From Mycobacterium sp. (GTDB taxonomy: Bacteria > Actinomycetota > Actinomycetes > Mycobacteriales > Mycobacteriaceae): a stretch of 7,056 nt of DNA. A program made the position numbers and the translations under genes. Below the pieces are notes generated by a model. It did no database searches and was not told where the DNA came from. It worked only from the letters and a program-made list of their open reading frames with translations. This document shows, piece by piece, positions 1 through 6,104 of this stretch. Every line of letters begins with the position of its first letter. Within the stretch, counting starts at the first letter, position 1. The stretch spans positions 1-7,056 of the forward strand of contig JAFAQO010000325.1 in NCBI GenBank assembly GCA_019246375.1. Reading direction: 5' to 3'.

Positions 1-668
1 GTCTGGTAATCGCTCAGTGCACCGTCGACTACGTCGGGCGGCTGACCGCCCATCTGCCGTCGGCGCGCCGGTTGCTGCTGTTCAAGGCCGACGGCTCTGT
101 CAGTGTGCATGCCGACGACCGGGCGTACAAGCCATTGAACTGGATGAGCCCGCCATGCCGGCTCACCGAGGAACTCGAGGGGCCGGTTCCGGTGTGGGTG
201 GTGGAGAACAAACTCGGCGAGCAATTGCGGATTACCGTCGAGCAGATCGAGCATGACTCGAGCCACGAACTGGGTATTGACCCAGGGCTCGTCAAAGACG
301 GCGTCGAAGCGCACTTGCAGGCCTTGCTCGCCGAGCATGTCGAACTGCTCGGTGTCGGATACACGCTGGTGCGCCGGGAATATATGACCGCGATCGGCCC
401 GGTCGACCTGTTGTGCCGCGACGAGCAGGGCCGCTCGGTCGCTGTCGAAATCAAGCGGCGCGGCGAGATCGACGGAGTCGAGCAGCTGACCCGGTACCTG
501 GAGTTGCTCAACCGTGACAGCCTGATCGCGCCGGTGAGTGGAGTGTTCGCCGCGCAGCAGATAAAACCGCAAGCACGCACCCTGGCATCTGATCGCGGGA
601 TTCGTTGCGTTGTACTGGATTACGACAAAATGCGCGGCATGGACAGCGACGAGTACCGGCTGTTCTGA
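1..668 (+). CDS. nucS: Mismatch-specific endonuclease NucS/EndoMS (5'-truncated by window edge)
   Basis: NucS (EndoMS) cleaves both strands at certain mismatches and is the core of the non-canonical mismatch repair of actinobacteria and some archaea, which lack MutS/MutL. The reading frame is open from base 3 ([18 protein letters not shown]...) to a TGA at 666-668, giving 221 residues. The M. tuberculosis protein I recall has 226, so only about 5 N-terminal residues lie outside. The N-terminal half is the dimerisation/DNA-binding domain. The C-terminal half carries a PD-(D/E)XK nuclease site: Asp in GPVDLL (codon 405-407), then Glu and Lys in VEIK (447-449 and 453-455), followed by QLTRYLELL. 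These correspond to D140, E154 and K156 of the full-length protein. The protein ends in DEYRLF; a C-terminal RLF-type tail is the beta-clamp-binding motif known in corynebacterial EndoMS. All key residues are present, so it should be functional. The promoter and start are not visible. Confidence 0.96.
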   Translation, partial: LVIAQCTVDYVGRLTAHLPSARRLLLFKADGSVSVHADDRAYKPLNWMSPPCRLTEELEGPVPVWVVENKLGEQLRITVEQIEHDSSHELGIDPGLVKDGVEAHLQALLAEHVELLGVGYTLVRREYMTAIGPVDLLCRDEQGRSVAVEIKRRGEIDGVEQLTRYLELLNRDSLIAPVSGVFAAQQIKPQARTLASDRGIRCVVLDYDKMRGMDSDEYRLF

Positions 669-690
669 TTTGCCGACTTAGACTGGTTGC

Positions 691-987
691 ATGGCGCGTC
701 GCCGCAGTTCCGCAGGTCGGAAGCAGCCGCTTCGGCCGTTGCCGGTCCAGCATCGACTGGAAACGGGACCCGACGGCTACGAGTACGAAGTGCGACCGGT
801 CGCCGCCGCCCGGGCCACGAAGACCTACCGCTGCCCGGGCTGCGATCACGAATTCCGTTCCGGCACAGCACATGTGGTGGTATGGCCCGCTGATTCAGCG
901 CAAACCGGAGTTGATGATCGGCGACACTGGCACACATCCTGCTGGGCCAACCGTGCAACACGCGGTCCCACCCGAAGGTGGTCCTAA
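691..987 (+). CDS. Small conserved actinobacterial Cys/His-rich (probable zinc-binding) protein, Rv1322-like
   Basis: This is a 98-residue protein of unknown function whose length and position match Rv1322 of M. tuberculosis. The first 45 residues are basic and low in predicted structure (MARRRSSAGRKQ...). The core holds a zinc-ribbon-like set of ligands: C48 and C51 (YRCPGCDHEF), H61 (AHVVVWP), then H79, H81 and C84 (RRHWHTSCW). Relatives are sometimes annotated 'ATP/GTP-binding protein', but I see no Walker A or other nucleotide-binding motif here. It starts 22 bp after the nucS stop on the same strand, so the two are probably co-transcribed. No clear Shine-Dalgarno precedes the ATG; the start is chosen because it gives the family length. 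It converges on the epimerase gene, with 19 bp between the two stop codons. A role in DNA transactions beside NucS is only an inference from adjacency. Confidence 0.85.
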   Translation: MARRRSSAGRKQPLRPLPVQHRLETGPDGYEYEVRPVAAARATKTYRCPGCDHEFRSGTAHVVVWPADSAQTGVDDRRHWHTSCWANRATRGPTRRWS

Positions 988-1006
988 AGACTCAGAGTGC
1001 GAAGCC

Positions 1007-1474
1007 TTAGTCGTCGGCCGGTTCGACCAGCTCGATCAGCACCCCGCCGGCGTCCCTTGGATGGAGGAAGTTGATCCGGGAGTTCGCAGTGCCGCGCCGG
1101 GGTGCGTCGTAGAGCAGCCGGATGCCCTGCGTGCGCAGCCGCTCGGTCAGAGTGTCGAGATCGCTGACCCGGTAGGCAAGCTGCTGTATGCCGGGCCCGC
1201 GTTTGTCGAGAAATTTCGCGATCACCGAAGACTCGTCGAGCGGGGCCATCAGCTGGACCTGTGCACTAGCTGTAGGGGCGCCGCGCACCGATAACATCGC
1301 TTCGCGTATTCCCTGGTCTTCGTTGATTTCCTCATGCACGAGGATCATGCCGAGATGGTCGTGGTACCACGCGATCGCCGCATCCAGGTCGGCCACTGCA
1401 ATGCCGACGTGATCGACCGCAGTTACCAGTGCGGTGGCCAGTGCCCGGCGGACGTCGATGTGATCGGTGGTCAT
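1007..1474 (-). CDS. mce: Methylmalonyl-CoA epimerase (VOC family)
   Basis: This enzyme interconverts (S)- and (R)-methylmalonyl-CoA, linking propionyl-CoA carboxylase products to B12-dependent methylmalonyl-CoA mutase and, in mycobacteria, to the methylmalonyl-CoA pool used for methyl-branched lipids. The 155-residue protein has the two beta-alpha-beta-beta-beta modules of the vicinal-oxygen-chelate fold. The first begins at DHVGIAVADLDAAIAWY (H22 is the first metal ligand) and the second at about residue 95. Q74 (QVQLMAP) and E149 (GGVLIELVEP) are in the positions of two further ligands. The usual G-x-H-H-x-A motif, whose His is a metal ligand in characterised epimerases, reads G-I-Q-Q-L-A here (Q97-Q98, codons at 1181-1186). 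M. tuberculosis Rv1322A is, as I recall it, the same. The chosen ATG at 1474 leaves room for a leaderless promoter. The first ~18 residues are not part of the fold. The symbol is used loosely and should not be confused with the mammalian-cell-entry mce operons. Confidence 0.92.
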   Translation of the reverse strand: MTTDHIDVRRALATALVTAVDHVGIAVADLDAAIAWYHDHLGMILVHEEINEDQGIREAMLSVRGAPTASAQVQLMAPLDESSVIAKFLDKRGPGIQQLAYRVSDLDTLTERLRTQGIRLLYDAPRRGTANSRINFLHPRDAGGVLIELVEPADD

Positions 1475-1480
1475 AACGTC

Positions 1481-1486
1481 ACGGTA
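1481..1486 (-). promoter_or_regulatory. Candidate -10 element for a leaderless epimerase transcript
   Basis: Read on the minus strand, the hexamer is TACCGT, which fits the mycobacterial SigA-type TAnnnT consensus. Exactly six bases (GACGTT) separate it from the ATG at 1474, so the expected +1 is the A of the start codon. There is no Shine-Dalgarno upstream. Leaderless mRNAs starting at ATG/GTG are common in mycobacteria. No convincing -35 is seen, which is normal for this promoter type. This is sequence-based inference only. Confidence 0.5.
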
Positions 1487-1490
1487 ACCT
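1485..1490 (+). promoter_or_regulatory. Candidate -10 element for fadA4
   Basis: TAACCT fits TAnnnT and would place +1 near 1497, giving a 5' UTR of about 58 bases that contains the fadA4 Shine-Dalgarno. It overlaps by two bases the candidate -10 of the divergent epimerase gene. No good -35 is visible; that region falls inside the epimerase start. Lower confidence than the epimerase element because nothing fixes the spacing. Confidence 0.35.
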
Positions 1491-1544
1491 GATGAGAAAG
1501 ATTGCGCTTCATGATCAGCCGGAACGGCTGGCTACGCCCGCGCT

Positions 1545-1549
1545 GGAGG
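1545..1549 (+). promoter_or_regulatory. Shine-Dalgarno of fadA4
   Basis: GGAGG lies five bases before the ATG at 1555. It selects this ATG over the in-frame upstream ATG at 1492, whose 21 extra codons ([13 protein letters not shown]...) have no thiolase similarity and overlap the presumed promoter. Confidence 0.75.
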
Positions 1550-1554
1550 TATTG

Positions 1555-2736
1555 ATGACGACGTCGGTGATCGTTGCTGGAGCCCGCACCCCGATCGGCA
1601 AGCTGATGGGCTCGCTCAAAGATTTCTCGGCCAGTGATCTGGGCGCCATCGCTATCAGGGGTGCGCTGGAAAAGGCCAATGTGGCTCCTGCGGAGGTTCA
1701 GTACGTCATCATGGGCCAGGTGCTGACCGCGGGCGCGGGTCAGCTGCCAGCCCGCCAAGCGGCGGTGACGGCCGGTATCGGCTGGGACGTTCCGGCGATC
1801 ACGATCAACAAGATGTGCCTCTCGGGTCTTGACGCCATCGCCCTGGCTGACCAGCTCATTCGGGCCGGTGAATTCGATGTCGCGGTGGCCGGCGGCCAGG
1901 AGTCCATGACCAAGGCTCCCCACCTACTGCTCGACAGCCGGGCCGGTTACAAGTACGGCGATGTGACGGTGGTGGATCACATGGCCTACGACGGGCTGCA
2001 CGACGTGTTCACAGACCAGCCGATGGGTGCGCTGACCGAGCAGCGCAACCAGGTTGATCAGTTCACCCGCCAGCAGCAGGACGAGTTCGCTGCGCGGTCT
2101 CATCAAAAAGCGGCCGCGGCATGGAAAGACGGCGTTTTTGCCGACGAAGTTGTGCCGGTAGCTATTCCGCAGCGCAAAGGCGATCCGCTGCAATTCAGCG
2201 AGGACGAGGGGATTCGCGCCAACACAACCGTCGAATCACTGGCCGGCCTAAAACCGGCGTTCCGCCCGGATGGCACAATCACCGCCGGCTCGTCGTCGCA
2301 AATCTCCGATGGCGCGGCTGCAGTGGTCGTGATGAGCAAAGCGAAGGCCGAGCAGTTGGGCCTGACGTGGCTGGCCGAGATCGGAGCACACGGAGTTGTG
2401 GCCGGTCCCGACTCCACGTTGCAATCGCAGCCCGCCAATGCAGTGAAGAAAGCCCTTGATCGGGAGGGCCTCTCAGCCGACCAACTTGACGTGGTGGAGA
2501 TCAATGAAGCCTTCGCCGCTGTCGCGCTGGCATCAACCAAAGAGCTCGGCGTGGACCCCGAGATCGTCAACGTCGACGGCGGAGCCATCGCGGTAGGGCA
2601 TCCGATCGGCATGTCAGGGGCGCGCATCACCCTGCATGTGGCTCTGGAGTTAGCGCGGCGGGGCTCCGGCTACGGGGTCGCCGCCCTTTGTGGCGCCGGT
2701 GGTCAAGGGGATGCGCTGATCTTGCGGGCCGGTTAG
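1555..2736 (+). CDS. fadA4: Acetyl-CoA acetyltransferase (thiolase) FadA4
   Basis: This thiolase catalyses CoA-dependent cleavage of acetoacetyl-CoA/beta-ketoacyl-CoA or the reverse Claisen condensation of two acetyl-CoA. It is a cytosolic enzyme and normally a tetramer. The 393 residues cover the complete thiolase-I/II fold. The N-terminal half begins [13 protein letters not shown] and carries the nucleophilic cysteine C88 (INKMCLSG) and [10 protein letters not shown] (113-122). The C-terminal half has NEAF (317-320), the catalytic H349 in [16 protein letters not shown], and the second catalytic cysteine C379 in [12 protein letters not shown] at the extreme end. All four catalytic signatures are intact. 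The M. tuberculosis protein I recall has 389 residues and begins at the Ile/Val of IVAGARTP; the Shine-Dalgarno here supports the start with four more residues (MTTS). It is transcribed divergently from methylmalonyl-CoA epimerase, consistent with a role in acyl-CoA catabolism. Biosynthetic versus degradative direction cannot be told from the sequence. Confidence 0.96.
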   Translation: MTTSVIVAGARTPIGKLMGSLKDFSASDLGAIAIRGALEKANVAPAEVQYVIMGQVLTAGAGQLPARQAAVTAGIGWDVPAITINKMCLSGLDAIALADQLIRAGEFDVAVAGGQESMTKAPHLLLDSRAGYKYGDVTVVDHMAYDGLHDVFTDQPMGALTEQRNQVDQFTRQQQDEFAARSHQKAAAAWKDGVFADEVVPVAIPQRKGDPLQFSEDEGIRANTTVESLAGLKPAFRPDGTITAGSSSQISDGAAAVVVMSKAKAEQLGLTWLAEIGAHGVVAGPDSTLQSQPANAVKKALDREGLSADQLDVVEINEAFAAVALASTKELGVDPEIVNVDGGAIAVGHPIGMSGARITLHVALELARRGSGYGVAALCGAGGQGDALILRAG

Positions 2737-2958
2737 GTCTGCTATCGGAACAATTAGGTCCGAGCCAGGCCACAACATGGTTTGCTGGCCGTGCCGGTTA
2801 GTTTGCTGCCGAGGCTTCCTGAGCATTTAGTGTGATCTTCGTCATAGCAACCATGAGTATCGCCGACTCGGCGAATTCGGCGCTGTTCTGGGATCACGGC
2901 CAGCGTGGTGACCAACCGCATCGATCGGTGCCTGAAGCGGCGTGACAGACTTGACGAC
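2737..2958. other. Intergenic region between fadA4 and the CnoX-like gene
   Basis: These 222 bases hold no recognisable gene. A weak promoter-like arrangement is TTGCTG at 2803-2808, 19 bases, then TAGTGT at 2828-2833. A short imperfect hairpin is possible at 2861-2873 (CGCCG-act-CGGCG), but no T-tract follows, so I do not call a terminator. A 30-codon ORF (2853-2945) is listed separately. No inverted repeats of insertion-sequence type are seen. Confidence 0.4.
2853..2945 (+). CDS. Possible 30-aa leader/small ORF upstream of the CnoX-like gene
   Basis: ATG at 2853 opens a frame of 30 codons (MSIADSANSALFWDHGQ... ending PEAA) that stops with TGA at 2943-2945, 13 bases before the GTG of the next gene. 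It lies just downstream of the weak promoter-like element at 2803-2833. No Shine-Dalgarno is apparent and I recognise no family. Short translated leader ORFs are frequent in mycobacteria, but an ORF of this length also arises easily by chance in GC-rich DNA, so this is a candidate only. Confidence 0.18.
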   Translation: MSIADSANSALFWDHGQRGDQPHRSVPEAA

Positions 2959-3867
2959 GTGACTCGTCCGCGACCTCCCATCGGCCCTGCGATGGCCGGT
3001 GCGGTCGACCTGTCGGCCCTCAAACAGCGTGCCCAGCAGAGTGCGCGGGCCCCCGCTGACACGGCGGGGTCGGCGTCAAGCGATGTCGCCACCGAGATCA
3101 CCGAGGCCAATTTCGAAGACGAGGTGCTGGTTCGGTCCAATCAGGTACCGGTTGTGGTGCTGTTGTGGTCGCCGCGCAGCGATGTGTGCCTGCAATTGGC
3201 CGACACCCTGTCCGGCCTGGCCGCCGGGGACAACGGTAAGTGGTCGCTTGCAACAGTGAATGTCGACACGGCGCCGAGAGTGGCCCAGATATTCGGCGTC
3301 CAAGTGGTCCCGACCGTGGTGGCTTTAGGCGCCGGTCAACCGCTGTCCAGCTTTCAGGGCATGCAGCCTCCCGAGCAGTTGCGCCGCTGGTTGGACTCGC
3401 TGCTGTCAGCGACAGCCGGCAAGCTGGGCGGCACAGCAGAGTCGGAGGAAGCAGAGATCGACCCCGCGTTGGCGCAGGCGCGCGAGCAGCTCGAGACTGG
3501 CGACTTTGCCGCTGCACGCAGCTCGTACCATGCGATCCTGGACGCCAACCCGAACCACGCCGAAGCCAAGGGAGCAATACGTCAGATCGATTTCCTGATG
3601 CGTGCAACCGCACAACGCCCCGACGCCGTCGCGGTGGCCGATGCTGCTCCGGACGACATCGATGCCGCGTTCGCCGCCGCTGACGTGCAGATCCTCAACC
3701 ACGACGTGAGCGCAGCGTTCGACCGTCTGATTGCCTTGGTGCGGCGGACATCTGGTGACGAGCGCACCACCGTACGCACTCGGCTTATTGAGCTTTTCGA
3801 GCTCTTCGACCCAGCCGATCCCGATGTCATCGCGGGTCGCCGAAACCTGGCCAACGCGCTGTACTGA
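2959..3867 (+). CDS. CnoX/YbbN-like thioredoxin-fold plus TPR protein (Rv1324 orthologue)
   Basis: This 302-residue cytosolic protein is usually annotated 'thioredoxin'. A flexible N-terminus (1-45) precedes a thioredoxin fold (about 46-155) with W70 and the cis-Pro loop VVPTV (P118). The CxxC active site is absent: the motif is WSPRSDVC, with a single cysteine, C77 (codon 3187-3189), so it cannot act as a disulfide reductase. Residues about 165-285 are helical with TPR-like repeats (QAREQLETGDFAAARSSY, AFDRLIALVRRTSG). The tail RRNLANALY matches the tail of E. coli YbbN/CnoX (RRQLYALLY, from memory), which also has a degenerate WSERSQHC site. CnoX is a holdase that hands clients to GroEL and DnaK. 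The second CnoX cysteine (DCD) is replaced (NVD). GTG 2959 gives VTRPRPP, close to the 304-aa M. tuberculosis protein; GTG 2905 and ATG 2992 are possible alternatives. Its stop is 14 bp from the glgB stop. Confidence 0.9.
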   Translation: MTRPRPPIGPAMAGAVDLSALKQRAQQSARAPADTAGSASSDVATEITEANFEDEVLVRSNQVPVVVLLWSPRSDVCLQLADTLSGLAAGDNGKWSLATVNVDTAPRVAQIFGVQVVPTVVALGAGQPLSSFQGMQPPEQLRRWLDSLLSATAGKLGGTAESEEAEIDPALAQAREQLETGDFAAARSSYHAILDANPNHAEAKGAIRQIDFLMRATAQRPDAVAVADAAPDDIDAAFAAADVQILNHDVSAAFDRLIALVRRTSGDERTTVRTRLIELFELFDPADPDVIAGRRNLANALY

Positions 3868-3881
3868 GCCCGCGTGCGTCC

Positions 3882-6089
3882 CTAGGCAGGTGCCAGCCAC
3901 AGGGCCGACGTGGGTGCCAGCACCAACACCGCCGACGCTGGGCGACCATGCCACGGGTCGTCGGTGGCGTCCACACCGCCGAGGTTGCCGATACCGGCGC
4001 CGTTGTAGACGGTGGCATCGGTGTTGAGCACCTCGCGCCACCGGCCGGCGGAGGGAAGGCCTAGTCGGTAGCCGCTGTGCTCAGTTCCGGAGAAATTGAA
4101 TACACACGCGATCACGGACCCATCGCTGCCGTACCGCAGAAAGCTCAACACGTTGTTGGCAGAGTCATTGGCATCGATCCAGGAATAGCCCTCTGGGCTG
4201 GTGTCCTGACTCCACAGTGCGGGGTGGTGGCGATAGATGTAGTTGATGTCACGCACCAGGCGCAGGACTCCGTTCGAGAAGCTGTTCTCGTCGAGTTGCC
4301 ACCAGTCCAACCCGCGCTCCTCGGACCACTCGGCGCGCTGGCCGAAATCCTGTCCCATGAACAACAGCTGCTTGCCCGGATGCGCCCACTGATAGGCCAG
4401 CAGACTACGCAGTCCGGCGGCCTTCATGTGATCGTTGCCGGGCATCCGCCCCCACAGCGTGCCCTTACCATGCACCACCTCGTCGTGGCTGAGCGGCAGC
4501 ACGAAATTCTCGCTGAAGGCATAAAGCATCGAAAACGTGATCTCGTGGTGGTGATAGCTTCGGTGCACCGGATCGTGGCCGAGGTAACCGAGCGTGTCGT
4601 GCATCCAGCCCATGTTCCACTTCATCGAAAAGCCCAGCCCGCCGACGTTGGTCGGCCGCGACACACCCGGCCACGAGGTGGACTCTTCGGCGATGGTCAC
4701 GATCCCCGGTGCGGATTTGTGTGCCGTCGCGTTCATCTCTTGCAGGAATTGCACCGCTTCCAGGTTTTCCCGGCCGCCGTAGATGTTGGGCGTCCAGCCA
4801 CCCGCCGGTCGCGAGTAGTCCAGGTAGAGCATCGACGCCACCGCGTCCACCCGCAGGCCGTCGATGTGGAACTCGTGGAGCCAGTACAGCGCATTGGCAA
4901 CCAGGAAATTACGCACTTCGGGACGGCCGAAGTTGAACACATAAGTGCCCCAGTCGAGTTGTTCTCCCCGCTTGGGGTCAGAATGCTCGTAAAGCGCAGT
5001 TCCGTCGAAACGTCCCAACGCCCATGCGTCCTTCGGGAAGTGCGCCGGAACCCAGTCAACGATGACCCCGATGCCGGCTTGGTGCAGGGCATCGACAACA
5101 GCTCGGAAATCATCGGGTGTGCCGAAACGCGCCGTGGGCGCATAGTACGAGGTGACCTGATATCCCCACGACCCGCCGAACGGATGCTCGGCGACTGGAA
5201 GCATTTCAACATGCGTAAAACCCTGTGCCGAAACGTATTCCGTCAGCTCTTTGGCAAGCTGCCGATAGCCGAGCCCGGGACGCCAAGAACCCAGGTGCAC
5301 TTCATAGGTGCTCATCGGCTCGAACACCGGGTTTCGCTGCGCACGCTGCGTCATCCAGTCCGCGTCAGTCCAGGTATAGCTGCTCGAGCTCACTTTTGAT
5401 GCGGTATTGGGGGGTACCTCGGTGGCGAAGGCGAACGGGTCGGCCCGTTCAGTGACGACTCCGTCTGCCCCGTGCACCCGGAACTTGTATAGACCGTTGA
5501 GCGGAAAGCCGGGCCAGAACAACTCCCACACTCCCGACGACCCCAGCATGCGCATCGGGGCATCATTGCCGTTCCAGTGATTGAATTCGCCGATTAAGCT
5601 GACGCCCTTGGCATTGGGCGCCCACACAGCGAACGACACCCCTTCAACGACGCCGTCGGGAGTGGTGAAGGAGCGGTGATGGGCCCCCAGAACATCCCAA
5701 AGTCGTTCATGTCGGCCCTCACCGAACAAATGGAGGTCGACTTCGCCTAATGTCGGTAGAAACCGGTAGGGGTCGGCGACGGTGTGCGCGTCTGGGCTGT
5801 CACCGGAACCGTGGTAGCTCACCTCGAGGCGGTAATCGACGAGGTTGACGAACGGCACCGCCACCGCGAACAAACCGGAATCGATGTGCTGCAATGGGAA
5901 TCGGTCGCCACCGATCAGTGCGACGACCTCCACCGCATGGGGCCGGAGTGCCCGGATGACGGTGTGGTCGCCATACTCGTGGGCACCCAGGATGCCGTGT
6001 GGATTGTGGTGCACACCGCCGACCAGGCGGGCCAGATCACCGGGATCGGGGGCCAGATTCGGTGAGACGAGCTGGCCGGTCTGCTTCAT
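3882..6089 (-). CDS. glgB: 1,4-alpha-glucan branching enzyme GlgB
   Basis: GlgB cuts alpha-1,4-glucan and re-attaches the piece through an alpha-1,6 link, giving branched glycogen and capsular alpha-glucan in mycobacteria. The 735 residues (731 in M. tuberculosis as I recall) show the long four-domain form: an N-terminal N1 module (about 1-105), a CBM48 domain ([21 protein letters not shown], 153-173), a GH13 (beta/alpha)8 barrel (about 260-620) and a C-terminal beta domain ending ALWLAPA. Conserved GH13 regions are all intact: DWVPAHF (345-351), nucleophile D415 in DGLRVDAV, acid/base E468 in TIAEES, and H535-D536 in [12 protein letters not shown]. The start ATG follows glgE by only 7 bp, with a strong Shine-Dalgarno overlapping the glgE stop, so glgE-glgB is an operon. 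It converges on the CnoX-like gene with no PE_PGRS gene between them. Confidence 0.97.
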   Translation of the reverse strand: MKQTGQLVSPNLAPDPGDLARLVGGVHHNPHGILGAHEYGDHTVIRALRPHAVEVVALIGGDRFPLQHIDSGLFAVAVPFVNLVDYRLEVSYHGSGDSPDAHTVADPYRFLPTLGEVDLHLFGEGRHERLWDVLGAHHRSFTTPDGVVEGVSFAVWAPNAKGVSLIGEFNHWNGNDAPMRMLGSSGVWELFWPGFPLNGLYKFRVHGADGVVTERADPFAFATEVPPNTASKVSSSSYTWTDADWMTQRAQRNPVFEPMSTYEVHLGSWRPGLGYRQLAKELTEYVSAQGFTHVEMLPVAEHPFGGSWGYQVTSYYAPTARFGTPDDFRAVVDALHQAGIGVIVDWVPAHFPKDAWALGRFDGTALYEHSDPKRGEQLDWGTYVFNFGRPEVRNFLVANALYWLHEFHIDGLRVDAVASMLYLDYSRPAGGWTPNIYGGRENLEAVQFLQEMNATAHKSAPGIVTIAEESTSWPGVSRPTNVGGLGFSMKWNMGWMHDTLGYLGHDPVHRSYHHHEITFSMLYAFSENFVLPLSHDEVVHGKGTLWGRMPGNDHMKAAGLRSLLAYQWAHPGKQLLFMGQDFGQRAEWSEERGLDWWQLDENSFSNGVLRLVRDINYIYRHHPALWSQDTSPEGYSWIDANDSANNVLSFLRYGSDGSVIACVFNFSGTEHSGYRLGLPSAGRWREVLNTDATVYNGAGIGNLGGVDATDDPWHGRPASAVLVLAPTSALWLAPA

Positions 6090-6096
6090 CGCGCGC

Positions 6097-6104
6097 TCAC
6101 CTCC
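6097..6104 (-). promoter_or_regulatory. Shine-Dalgarno of glgB overlapping the glgE stop codon
   Basis: On the minus strand GGAGGTGA is a full 8-base complement to the 3' end of 16S rRNA. Its last three bases are the TGA stop of glgE, and its first five fall in glgE's last two Arg codons. Seven bases separate it from the glgB ATG. Ribosomes ending glgE are thus placed directly on the glgB initiation site, which suggests translational coupling. Confidence 0.8.

Noticed and set aside
605..1294. 229-codon plus-strand frame spanning the nucS end, the small gene and the epimerase
   Set aside because: It crosses three well-supported genes in the wrong frame or strand and shows no domain.
1492..1554. 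Upstream extension of fadA4 from ATG 1492
   Set aside because: The 21 extra residues have no thiolase homology, the ATG overlaps the presumed promoter, and GGAGG at 1545-1549 points to ATG 1555.
2103..2630. 175-codon minus-strand frame inside fadA4
   Set aside because: Antisense shadow of an intact thiolase; Ser/Ala/Pro-rich composition with no motif.
2861..2873. Hairpin CGCCG-act-CGGCG as a fadA4 terminator
   Set aside because: Only five base pairs, no following T-tract, and more than 120 bases from the fadA4 stop.
3889..3920. Direct repeat GGTGCCAG (3889-3896 and 3913-3920) near the convergent gene ends
   Set aside because: Both copies lie in glgB codons and eight-base repeats are expected by chance in GC-rich coding DNA; no target-site or attachment-site features.
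4077..5399. 440-codon open frame on the plus strand, antisense to glgB
   Set aside because: It lies wholly inside the well-supported glgB gene, has no recognisable domain, and is the kind of stop-free shadow that high-GC codon bias produces.
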